DNA of 64,000 nucleotides, taken from Sphagnum magellanicum. Its lineage: Eukaryota; Streptophyta; Sphagnopsida; Sphagnales; Sphagnaceae. Shown here one piece after another: positions 11,855-21,829 of this stretch; position 1 is the first letter of the stretch, and every line of letters begins with the position of its first letter. Made by a program: the position numbers and the translations under genes. The stretch covers positions 21,366,212 through 21,430,211 of the forward strand of contig CM038909.1 in NCBI GenBank assembly GCA_021904315.1. The letters run 5' to 3'. Under the pieces are notes generated by a model, which had not been told where the DNA came from, ran no database searches, and saw only the letters and a program-made list of their open reading frames with translations.

Positions 11855-13045
11855 GAAAAAAATTAAAAATTAAAAAAATTTCATGGCATGTCCATGACTC
11901 CATGATCTAGGGGGAAAAAAAGGAAAATGAAAAAAATTGTGTGATGCCAATAAAAATACTTTAGAAAATTTTCATGGCATGTCCATGATTGCATGATCTA
12001 GAAAAAAAAATGAAAATGAAAAAAATTATATGATGATGTGGCACATTATTCCATGCCATATTAATTTGGGTCCTCATATATCCATGTTTAAATTTTTTAA
12101 TTTAAAATTATATAGTGTAAAATGTGACTATCCAAAATGACTAAAAAACATTTCATAAAAAAATGTTTCAATCAATTAGTCCTTTTTTTTTTTATCAAAA
12201 CCATGCAAGTTGCATGTTAGTCAATTTTGTCCAATTTCACTAAAAACTTAATGAATTTGAATAGTGGAAAGAAACAAGATTTTTCTTGTGATAAGTTTTT
12301 AACTGTCTAAAAGGATTTAACTTAAAATTCTTATTGTCATCCTTAAAAAAAGATTCATGGATTGGTGGAAGGTTTTTCAACATACCACAATGAAGAAGAA
12401 GGTAGCATGGGAAATGCTAAACCGCATTTGGACATGGGCTTTTCCTCAAAGTTGTGTCTAGGAGAAAAGCAACATTTGAACTTTATCCTAGTTTCGTATT
12501 GTTTTGAAAATGGAAATGCATAATTTCTACAACCATGTTCCAACAATTGTATCGTAATCGCCACGATCGCTTCTGTGGTCTACTATGCCAAAACCAAGTT
12601 TCTTCTTCCACCACAAGAGAACAAAACTTCCAACAAAAAGCTTCTACAAGGTTTTCATGTACAAATTATGTCACGACCAATGCCCCATTCCAACCCACAA
12701 ATTTCATTTTCTTGTCTCTTAATCCTTTGTTGATGTCACATTGGAACTACAAATGTGCGAGCAAGCGAACAACACAAGGAAAGCTCCTACATTCCAATAG
12801 TTATATCAAGGTTGCTTGTGCGTTCCACCATGGCCATTTAAGGAAGATGCCAAAACCAAGGTTCCTTCTTCTATTGACCCATGAACACACCAACTCTATT
12901 GTTCTTCTCATTTTGAGGCCATCATGTCAGATGAACCATGGGGTTTCATAGCCCCAATTTTTAAGCAGTCAACTATAGGGAAAGATTAGTTGGGGAATAA
13001 GAACCAAATGAAAAAAAATATCATGTCCATGGTGGTACAATGGTA
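11855..13045. other. Intergenic stretch with a 91-bp direct repeat
   Basis: A segment starting TCATGGCATGTCCATGA is present at 11881 and 11972. A 138-codon open frame at 12535-12951 contains internally similar segments (CCAAAACCAAG then TTCTTCTT) but matches no family I know. I treat it as non-coding. Confidence 0.4.
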
Positions 13046-13052
13046 GGTCCCA

Positions 13053-14006
13053 GCCAATGTTGGATTGGTATATAGGTTGTATTTGGATATCAACTTGGGT
13101 ATCAATATGAATATGAAAATACCCAATTAGTCGGGTATGGTTTACTCATCATATTGCAGTTGAAACCATATTGCGATGGTATGTGAAAATTGGATATTTT
13201 GATTCATATTAAATCCAATTGGTAAGAACATTTTGAGTACCTTGATCTATATTCATATACAACTATTTATGAGTATCAATGCCATGGTATGAATATCAAC
13301 TTTTTTAAGGTGTAAGGTGTGAGTTGTAAATTGTAAGTTATATTGTTCTTCAATATGGCAAGAAGCTATTACATTATAGCTGAGGGTGGCTTTTCAATGT
13401 TGGTAGCCTCTACCTCTGATCAATGATGCATTAATGATGAATATAAGACCTCTTCAAATCAAAGTTGTCATAATATTTTTTGCTAATTATTGTGTATGAC
13501 TTATCAAGTGATGGGTTTTTTTTTCAACTTGGGATCTACATGTGTAGATGAATTTTATTAATTTTATGCCTTCTATAATATTAATAATATTATTTTTTTC
13601 CAACTTGGCAGCTTTAGCCTTTGATGAATGACGCATTTATGATGATTTTAGGACATTTACAAATCAATTTTGTTGTGATTGGTGTTTTTTTTTTTTTTTT
13701 AGAAAGGTTTATCAAGGATTTTTTCCTTTCAACTTATGCAAAAATTTGCATTTTTTTGTGGCATCACACATTAAATCAACATATTCATATTGATACTATG
13801 TACCCCTTTGATATCACACGTTTCAATACCATGATACTCATACCATTGTGTGAAAATTGTAAATTTTGTACATATTGATACCACCTTTTATGTGTTTTCA
13901 TATTTTTGCCTTAATACCCATATTACCATGGTATACAAATTTCCAAAAAGGTCAAATACCCATACCAAATGGGTATGTTAAAAATCCAATACCCATCCAA
14001 CATTAA
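13053..14006. mobile_element. Foldback / terminal-inverted-repeat element, about 0.95 kb
   Basis: The ends read AATGTTGGATTGGTAT (from 13056) and its near-perfect inverse ATACCCATCCAACATT (to 14004), 15 of 16 matching. Sub-terminal GGGTAT/ATACCC motifs are also inverted between the halves. TCCCA occurs just outside both ends (13048-13052 and 14007-14011) and may be a 5-bp target duplication. No transposase is inside, so it would be non-autonomous. Confidence 0.5.
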
Positions 14007-14009
14007 TCC

Positions 14010-14690
14010 CAATGTTTTTTTAAAAAAATTTGGAACAAAATCAAGAATTTGATATGGAATTGTTTAGGGAGGTTTTCAATCATTGAAAATGAGAAAAAAA
14101 TCTTCAGATTCTTAATGTCTATATTGTGTTTTTAGTAGCCAAATATATAGAAATATGATTAAAGATTTACATTACAGATAATTTGGTTTATAGCCAGATT
14201 TGACAACATGTCTTGATTATCCCAGAAATAAAGTCATTTATAAACAACTACTTAACCTAGAACATGGGATTTGAAGGCTCCATACACATATATATAATAT
14301 AATATGGGGGTAGCTTTGGCACATGGTTGCCAAATTATTAAATAATTTTGAAGATTTTATGTTAATAAAATATTCCTAAATATTTAAAAATATTCTCCAT
14401 TTTTGTTAAACTCTTTTCAAATTAAAAAAAAAACTTTGTATTGAAGCCCAATGTTTCTTTTATTAGTGAATTTTTGTGTAATTTTGACCTTTACAAAGGA
14501 TTTTTCATGGAAAGATTGGCCCAAATTCACGACATTCTAAAGATTTTTTTTGAAATTTAAATCTTTATAATAAGTTCCAATAGGTATATAAAGGATTTTG
14601 TTTTTCTTTTACTTTCATACCTAGTATGTAGCCAAATTTGGCTAAATTATTTTCTAGATGATCACTATTTTGATTACATCACAAAATCCT
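14010..14690. other. Intergenic stretch with dispersed-repeat fragments
   Basis: No gene seen. A copy of the AGCCAAATTTGGCT-core repeat is at 14612-14693, and a partial one is near 14190-14230. Confidence 0.45.
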
Positions 14691-14695
14691 TAACA

Positions 14696-14780
14696 TAAAC
14701 CACCATCATATGGACTCGACCCGGGATGTACAACTAAAATAACAAGGAACTTGTTTTTTAATCACTCTGCCATAGGTTGA
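14696..14780 (-). mobile_element. tRNA-derived SINE head or tRNA-like fragment
   Basis: On the minus strand TATGGCAGAGTGATTAAAAA resembles an A box, and CCCGGGTCGAGTCC, about 40 bases later, resembles a B box. No full cloverleaf is evident, so a SINE head is more likely than a tRNA gene. Confidence 0.45.
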
Positions 14781-14784
14781 AACA

Positions 14785-15440
14785 AAAAACTTGCCTCACT
14801 AATGTAAATTTTTTTATTTAAAAGGCATGCATTTGGATGGAACATGCGCATCAACCATATGCACACCGAATATGCTAGGTGTCACTTTCACATTGGGTTG
14901 ACTTTGAATCAATATCTATGCCCAAACCTTACACTACTACTTAATCTTTTGAATCTTCCCTTTGCACAAAACCAACAAGGTGTGTTATACACAATGGCCC
15001 TACCATTAATTTAATATCAACAATTGATATTTTTGATAAATTGGTCATAATTAGGGGGAAAAATAAAAAATAATTTTTTTTAAATCTACATCATGTTAAT
15101 GTTGTAAAAGAAAAAAATAGTGATTTTTTTTTTCATCTTTTTACATCACATTAGTTATGAGGAACCCAAAAGGGATCTCACATTAAACGATGACATGTTC
15201 TAGGAACCTATTTAAAAATTAAATTTTTTTTTACCAAACCAAAACTAATAAAAAAATAATGCAACATGATTTTTAATTTTAAAAATATATAATTTCTCCC
15301 CAAAAAAAATGATCAAATAGTCTTTTTTCATATTTTGGGGCTATTTGAATTTCATTTCGCATGCCTTCATTTGTTTCACAGGATCCTTCAAATCATCTAA
15401 AATGAGGTCAAGTAAGCTTTTTGCTTACCCCTTGATCGAA
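14785..15440. other. AT-rich intergenic stretch
   Basis: No gene, RNA or clear repeat is recognised. Confidence 0.45.
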
Positions 15441-17670
15441 TTGCTCACGATTCAATGGACGAATTAATATGGTTCTTTTTCATTTTGTTGCTTCATTGGT
15501 GTTTGATTTATATTCGAAGAGGTTGTTCAGGTCAACAAGAAGTTTCTCCTCGCTTTGGAGGTTTATGGCGAGTGGCTAGTTTTTTCTTCAAGAGGAGTTT
15601 TCATGTGCCTCTTGTGCACCCTATTTTCACCACTCATGGGAAGACATTTTGACCATTCATTTTTGCCGATGTCTATTTTTAGGGAGAGTTGGTGAGTATA
15701 GTTGTGCAGCCAAAGCTTTCTAACCCATAACACTAACTATTCCTTTGGAGGACATTGTTGCTACCCTGCGCTAGCTACACCCACTTCCTTTAGACCTTGT
15801 TCCTCCTATTTTTTATTATCAGCCTAAGCACATTTTTGTCCTGGATAGGACTTTGTTTACCCAAGCCTCAGCCATTGCTCCCAATTTGTTTTCAGGTGGG
15901 CTATTTGGGATGGTATATAAACATTTCTCAAGATGCTTCATACTAAAGAACCCATTTTCAGGGTTTTCGGAATTATTCTAGGCTTATGTTATTGTTGTTC
16001 ATGGGGTTATCCCTAAGTTGGTGGCCCTAATGCTAGGGGTTAATAGATTGCTAGCAATGGCAAAGGACATTGGTAGTCTTCATCCTATTGCCATAGGCGA
16101 GGTGTTTTTTTGACTTATTAATCATTCCATTATCCTACAATTTTGGAAGCCATTTCAGGAGCACCTATCCCTCCATTGTTTAGAGTATCAACCTTTGGAG
16201 GCTGTGAGGGCATTCCTTTTGGCATTTAATCCTTCTTCAACATGCACCTTGATTGGGTCAAGATGTAGGTTGGATCTTGAAATTGTTTTTAATAGCGTTT
16301 ATTGAGCTATTATTTTTAAAGAATTGTGTGATGCTGGGGGGCTTTTGGTGAACATTGTCCCTTTTACCATGTTGTTTTATGATGCAACATTTTTCTTTTT
16401 AATAGCAACATGGGCAACATGTAGAGGGGGTCACCATTATTGAGTCATCTTTAGGCACAAGGTAGGGTGACCCCTTAGGAGGTCCTTTATTTATTTTGGC
16501 CCATTATCAAGCTCTCCTATAAACCATCGCGTGGGCCCCCAACTATGTCTTTCCATCTGGAGCAGATGATACCCACATCGTGGGGCCTATGAATGAGCTT
16601 TCTTGCACCTTTGACCACCTTTTGACCCAATTAACCCAAGTTGGGTTTAGGGTCAAGGTGTTAAAGTGCAAGTTTTGGAATCCTTCAAGGATTTTTCTAA
16701 GCATAAAATCTTTTGACAATTGCATTTTGGTCACAAATGGCCTTTGCATTTTAGGTGTGCTAGTGGGTTCTTAAAACTTTGCCACACATTTTGGATGAGG
16801 CTTTATTTTAAGACGTGACGCATATTGATGATCTTCCTCTTTTGGGAGACACCCATGTTTTTTTGGGCATTTTGTCTTCGTGTGCAACTTGTTAACCTTC
16901 TTATCTCACATGGAGAATATATATTTTTTCTTTCTTCCTGTCTCTTTTGGCAGATTTTAACAATAGAGTTATGTAAGTATGTGGGGACATTATGGGTCTA
17001 GGATTATGGGAGTCATTTTAGGGCCCCTTAACGATGCATCAAGCTCAACTACCAATATCGTTTGGTGGTATAGGCCTTTTTTTTATGGAAGATTGTGTCC
17101 CATTTTTTTTTTTTAAGGAGTTGGGTTTTAGTGGTTCCATATTTGTGTTATAGGTTTTGTATTTTTAATAGGCCCATTTTGGAGGAATATGTTTTTTAGG
17201 TTGAAGGGGGCCCACATTTGCTTCAGTCATGTCTACGTGTAACATGAGATGGCTTGCATTTTGTAATTAGGAAGATGCACTTTTCTTTTGAAAGTTTGGC
17301 TATTACTAGCGCCCTAGATCTACATGTTTATTGATGGACATCCACCATGACAAATCTTTCAGGTCTATCTTGGAGGATGACTCCATTTCCTTAATATCCA
17401 AAATTTGCATTTTTTTTTGTTCGGGCAAGGGGGCAAGGCTATAGTTGATTGTTAGGCCATCTATTTGTTCGTTTTGCATCGCACATTCTACTTTCACCTT
17501 AACATTGTGTTTTCATTTTGGTTTGATTCAACCTTTGACATCTAGTTTTTTTCAAGTGTGAGTGTGGACACGAGTTGGATGCATCTAACACACATTTAGT
17601 TCGTTGCCCATTTGGAGGTGAGCGAATAGCCACACATGATGCCATCCGAGATGTTATGTTTGCTTTCATT
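15440..17670 (+). pseudogene. Decayed LINE-type reverse transcriptase element
   Basis: Pieces of a single RT polyprotein are readable in order. Around 15880-16110: GLFGMVYKHFSRCFI and LMLGVNRLLAMAKDIGSL. At 16458-16530 comes the RT motif QGDPLGGPLFILAHYQALL, interrupted by TAG at 16463 and TAA at 16520, both at expected Gln codons. At 16562-16590 is the catalytic ADDTHIVGP box. Then LLTQLTQVGFRVKVLKCKFW. At about 17553-17660 is the C-terminal Cys/His region CECGHELDASNTHLVRCPFG then ERIATHDAIRDVM. QGDPL plus ADD and the C-terminal Cys/His cluster are typical of non-LTR elements. Multiple stops and shifts make it inactive. Confidence 0.75.
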
Positions 17671-17805
17671 CCAACCTTGCAAACATTGACAACAAAAACA
17701 TGATCCTTTCGAGTCATGTAAAGATCGACTCATAATAAAACTCTTAACATAAGTGCATATCACCACTTTCTCCATACAACATGCCTCCCCTTTTTGTCTC
17801 CCCTG
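17671..17805 (-). pseudogene. Inverted downstream fragment of the same RT element
   Basis: Immediately after the plus-strand RT sequence, the minus strand reads HVVWREKW and then LYMTRKDHVFVVNV. In related elements this segment directly follows the DAIRDVM region. It is therefore the next piece of the same protein, flipped in place. The junction is near 17670. Confidence 0.6.
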
Positions 17806-18585
17806 TGATGGTTCTGGCCATTGGTCTTTCATTGTTTTTTTGTGTTGTGTGCCACATTTGGTTCTTAAAAACTGAATCAAAACTGGGTCTGATTTTGCAA
17901 CCGATTCCAAAACTGGAATCCAAATTTTTATTTTTGAAAAACTGGACCCAGAAGCAGATTCCCAGTTGAATTTACATATGTGTAAAACTGGAAAGTTAAC
18001 CAAGACTTTTGAAAACGTTCATTTAAAAAAGAAAAAACTAGAATGGGGGTTAACCTGTAGTTAAAGCGAGTAACTGCTGACTGCAGTGTAGTCAAGGACT
18101 AGAACCAGAACAGAACAAAAACAGATGGACCCAGGATCAGCTTCTCGATTTATGTGTAACCAAAATTGCAACCACAATCAAAACAATTCTAACTTTACAT
18201 TTTAGAACTGGAACAGGATGTGATGAAACCCTGCCAAACTTATGGAACAGGAGGTTATTCATAAAAGTAAAGAACCTCTCGACACTGGTTATGATGTACA
18301 TGCATTTTATCCAAGTTGATGAAAACCTGCCAAGTTAGTTAGTATGTTCAGAAGGAGAATCGATTCTTATTATGCCAGGCTGCCAAGTTTTGGAACTGTT
18401 GAAATCCATAGATCTAGAGAACGAACAAGGGAGCGGTGGATAGTAGTCCAGCTTATTGGTAAATTGGCCCTTTGTCACTTGTAGGTAGCAGTTTTTTTGT
18501 TCGAAAATATTTCCAATTTTTTTAGAAATTGCCAGATTTCTAAAACAGGTTCCAGTAGATAAAAGGATTCTTAAAAAAAAAATTA
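17806..18585. other. Intergenic stretch with repeat fragments
   Basis: Contains text related to the 8.2-8.7 kb minisatellite (17855-17960) and a duplicate of 1290-1380 (GAACAAGGGAGC near 18422), which marks the upstream edge of the second SPX copy. No gene. Confidence 0.45.
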
Positions 18586-18586
18586 C

Positions 18587-18672
18587 TTTCATAATTGAAT
18601 TATAGCCAAATCTGGCTAAATCTTCTTGTGGATGATTGTCAGTATGACTACATCTCAAAATTGTGGGGAAAA
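18587..18672. repeat. Dispersed repeat with AGCCAAATCTGGCT core
   Basis: A clear copy of the family described at 1526-1620, in the same relative position upstream of the SPX promoter, so it was duplicated with it. The order is TTATAGCCAAATCTGGCTAA, GTGGATGATTGTCAG, CTACATCTCAAAATTG and an A-run. Confidence 0.65.
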
Positions 18673-18759
18673 AAAAAAGTGGTCGGCAGTTAATTTTCGA
18701 CTTTTCTAAAACTCCCTCACTGTGTTCATTGGCCACTGGCGTCAGTAACCTTTTTGTCG

Positions 18760-19090
18760 TCACTCTCGAGCGTGCAGAAAAACCATATAGATAGGCGTGC
18801 CCATCACGTTATGTTCTTCCTTTCTCTTCTCACGTCTTTTTCTCCTCTCAGCTTCTCCTATGTGATCAGCAGCGCACGTCACATCACATAGTGTTCCTAT
18901 CTCTTCTGATGTCTTATACTTTTTCCGTTTCTCCCTCTCGTGATCAGCACTATAGATCCGTTGCTGAACCCACCAGCTTGCAGCACAGCTATATAGAGGC
19001 GCGCAGACCACAACGTATTCTTATCTCTTCTCAACTTTTCTTCTCCTCTCCGGTTCTTTTTTTATCATCCTTTAGAGATTGAAAATGATG
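18760..19090 (+). promoter_or_regulatory. SPX-type promoter and leader, copy 2
   Basis: A tandem pair like copy 1: a first unit with CCATATAGATAGGCGTGCCC near 18783, and a second with GCTATATAGAGGCGCGCAGAC (TATATAG at 18990-18996). CT-rich TATCTCTTCTCAACTTTTCT follows. The second unit is almost the same as that of SPX gene A. The TATA box is intact, so transcription of the pseudogene and its foldbacks is conceivable. Confidence 0.65.
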
Positions 19091-19173
19091 ATGTGAGGTT
19101 GATGAAAGAGGCTGACATTTTGTTCCTGTCAGGCGGATGCACTTTCAGGCCTGGTCAGTTGAGGTGCCTGCTG

Positions 19174-19276
19174 ATACTCCAGCCAGTATTTTCCCAAACT
19201 TCATCGTGCTAGGGATTGATCTCTATCACCTTAATCCCCAGCACAATGAAATGTGGGAACATAATTGCTGGAATAT
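19174..19276. repeat. SPX start-codon foldback, copy 2
   Basis: Arms of 44 bases (19174-19217 and 19233-19276) pair at 36 of 44 positions around a 15-base loop. Each arm contains an SPX start region: antisense CAT at 19202-19204 and sense ATG at 19246-19248. The homologous foldback at 47488-47592 has the same loop length. Confidence 0.85.
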
Positions 19277-19696
19277 TTATTAAAAGATGATGCTTTTGGA
19301 AGATGATGCACCTGCAACAGACTTCCAACTTCCAGAAATTGAATGGTTACATCATTTGGAGTTTTCAAAAAATCAACTAATTCTTCATGGCCACTAACCG
19401 ATACTGTGATGCTACCACTAGAATAAGCCATTCTATCACACTGGCCAGCATATTCTTCCGTGTTGAACTTCACTTCAACATCTTTACAGGACTTCAGAAT
19501 GTAGAAAGTTTAGTGAATCTTACAGTTTTGCTTTTTGGTATGCTTTATACTGCTGGACAACTACAACTTCTTGATCCTTGTATGTAAGCTAAGAGATCTA
19601 AGTTGCCTAGCTACCATAGAGCTTGATAGCTTTTTCTTGCAGACATCAAACTTATTGCCTATTAAAGAAGTTTGTTTCAGTAAGAGCTTGATGAAA

Positions 19697-19971
19697 GGAT
19701 GCTACATTATTAATGGGTGTAATTTACCGCTTTCCTGAAAATCCTGAAGAATCATGACAGAATCACTGGCTCCAACATCTGCACCACAAAGTCACTAGCT
19801 CCAACATCTGCACCACAAAGTCACTAGCTCCAACATTAACAGTTTTATATTGAAACTATTGATGTTGTTGCTAGTCATCTTGTGGTACTGATGTTGGAAT
19901 CAGTTATTCTATCATGTTCTTGAGGATCTTGAGGAAAGCTTCAAATTACACTGATTGATTGTGTTGCATCC
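19697..19971. repeat. SPX exon-3 foldback, copy 2
   Basis: The left arm starts GGATGCTACATTATTAATGG. It carries GTAATTTACCGCTTTCCTG and the sense SPX exon-3 codons, plus a local triplication of CACAAAGTCACTAGCTCC. The right arm, ending at 19971, is the inverse, with exon-3 codons readable on the minus strand (TTTCCTCAAGATCCTCAAG). Each arm is roughly 100-120 bases. Confidence 0.75.
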
Positions 19972-20186
19972 TGTCATTGTTCTTTGCAGGATGTATAAAA
20001 TCGCAAGCTTGAAACAAACTGATTATATGGAAGATAAAAAATGTGATGATCAATATATGGACTCACAGCAATTGTGAGTGGAGCAACACCACTGTAAATC
20101 ATGTACCATGTGATTTTGTAAATGAAAATTTCTTGGAACAAAGCTTGAAATAAGCTGGTTGCAATCTCTAATTTCACATCACAGGT

Positions 20187-20500
20187 GGATCTGTTATGAA
20201 CATGTACTAAAATTTCCTACAATTTCAACCTCTTCACATAATTTTGAAATTTTTGCATAATTTCTATATTATAGAGTCAACTCTTTGGTAATTAACATTT
20301 GGCATGGAAGTTTTTGGGCATGTTCCATACTTCATTGCACAAACCCTAGGAAGTATTTAGGACATGATTGCATCAGTTTATGCAAGGGGAAGGTTCAAGT
20401 ATGTCCCAACCTGTCACATGAATTTCACATTGCATTGCTTGCTATTGACATGCACAGAGCCAAGGCCTAAAACACCTCCCCAGATTATGTTCAACTCCTT
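20187..20500 (+). repeat. Conserved SPX/PLD-unit block, copy 2
   Basis: Homologous to 2863-3150 and, inverted, to 46140-46480. It contains TTTATGCAAGGGGAAGG and ATGTCCCAACCTGTCACATG. Function is unknown. Confidence 0.55.
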
Positions 20501-20519
20501 ATTACAAATTATGAAGACA

Positions 20520-21170
20520 AGTTGATCGTGTGAAATCATTAAGGATTAGAAGAAAACACATGGACAACGCTTGTGACATAAAAGTTCATGGATTTTATCT
20601 AACAAAAATATTTGGATCTTTACATGATTGAGGTGCCGTTTCTTTGTCATGAAACAACATTCATGAATATTGCTGAAAATATTGTGCTCTCCGATTGAGC
20701 ATTTGGCAAGCACATGGAAAGATTGTGCTTCATCAGTTGTGTGATTTTTGATTGTAAGCATACTTTAGAAGGTCATCAATCTCCAGAAGAAAGTTTCTGT
20801 ATGCATGGGATGAGGACATACAATTCAAGTACTGCCTCCGCAGAGAACATTATGAGTTGGAAACCTGAAACTTGGAGGAGGATATAAAGAAATTGGAGAA
20901 AGCTTTTGCTTGCAGCCTCAGACACTTGCAAAATCTTGTGTGATATTTCAAACAATTTAATTTAAATGTACAATCATCTATTAGCAAAATGCACAAGCAT
21001 ACGAACATATGTTAGAAAAGAATTTTTGTCCCAAACCACACTTAAGAAATGGAAATGTGTTGTGAAAACAGGGGGTGAGGTGAACACAGGGGATATGATT
21101 GTGAATGGAGCAGTCACAACCACCTGGAAGATGATGCAAACTTCACAGACTTGCAGTCATTGGAGTGAAC
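20520..21170. other. Spacer between SPX and PLD pieces, copy 2
   Basis: Parts are inverted relatives of 45700-46050 (GAGCATTTGGCAAGCACATGG against the minus strand there), so it belongs to the duplicated unit. No coding sequence is recognised. Confidence 0.4.
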
Positions 21171-21174
21171 AGTA

Positions 21175-21270
21175 ATGGATGATGTGATGGAAGCTCCCCT
21201 TTTGAATGGAACTCTTAAGGTGTGGCATACTTAAGTTTGTACTTATGGAGGCTGAGAGAATTGGTTGCTA
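21175..21270 (+). pseudogene. PLD N-terminal (C2) fragment, copy 2
   Basis: From ATG 21175 the frame reads MDDVMEAPLLNGTLKVW and then stops. The inverted copy at 45495 continues GTLEVWLYEAKNLPNMDFF, which is the beginning of a plant PLD C2 domain (HGTL-x-V-x-IYEA-x-NLPNMD). In this copy the N-terminal piece points opposite to the catalytic half at 21830-24030, so an inversion has split the gene. Confidence 0.65.
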
Positions 21271-21829
21271 TGCATCCAGACTTTGTAATCCTGACAAGGC
21301 AACCAAAGAATCAACCAGTGACAACATATTACATTTACAAATCCTCCTCTTTTGTTGAGATCCAATCTGAGCTCAGGCCTCATAGACTGCCCTGCAAACA
21401 AGGTCCGCAATTTGCATGATCCCATGTTATCAACTCACAATACATGACCCTCTTGATGTCTTCAAGAAAATGCTCTCAAAATCCACATATTCTACAACAG
21501 AGCAGCAACTTGTAAGCCCATGGCAGAGCACTGGACTCAAGACCTAATCTTTATACAAGGTTCTAAGTTGTTAATTTACTCCCTTAGATGATCTAGAAGA
21601 GTTCTTGCTATAGGCCGCAAGCTTGCGTCAGGAAATAATGCTGCCACCACACAGAACAATACAGGCATTTCTCTTATCCTTCATTGTCACTTGCTTCCAT
21701 GTGTCCTAATGCTTCTGCTAATGCCTCCCCTCCAAACTTATGTTGCAGCTTGTATGCCCTGGATCTAGATTGGTAATTTATCAAACAGCTACCTTCAAGG
21801 AATATTGAAGCTAGGAATATTGAAGGTTG

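Larger units (their letters stand above)
19091..19971 (+). pseudogene. SPX-domain pseudogene, copy 2, with foldbacks
   Basis: After the leader acceptor CCTGTCAG come an antisense copy of the SPX start region, a 15-base loop and a sense copy (ATG at 19246, reading MKCGNIIAGI; gene A has MKFGKLLAGV). A degraded exon 1 at 19319-19395 reads DFQLPEIEWLHHLEFSKN. A putative exon 2 begins at 19490 after TCTTTACAG. Exon 3 at 19730 reads AFLKILKNHDRITGSNI, matching the SPX KILKKHDK signature, and is followed by its own inverted copy. Stops and shifts prevent a full protein. It is a duplicate of an SPX gene rearranged by local inversions. Confidence 0.75.

Noticed and set aside
12535..12951. 138-codon open frame
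   Set aside because: No recognisable domain, low-complexity internal similarity, isolated in AT-rich spacer.
14696..14780. Functional tRNA gene
   Set aside because: A- and B-box resemblance only; acceptor and anticodon stems do not form convincingly by eye.
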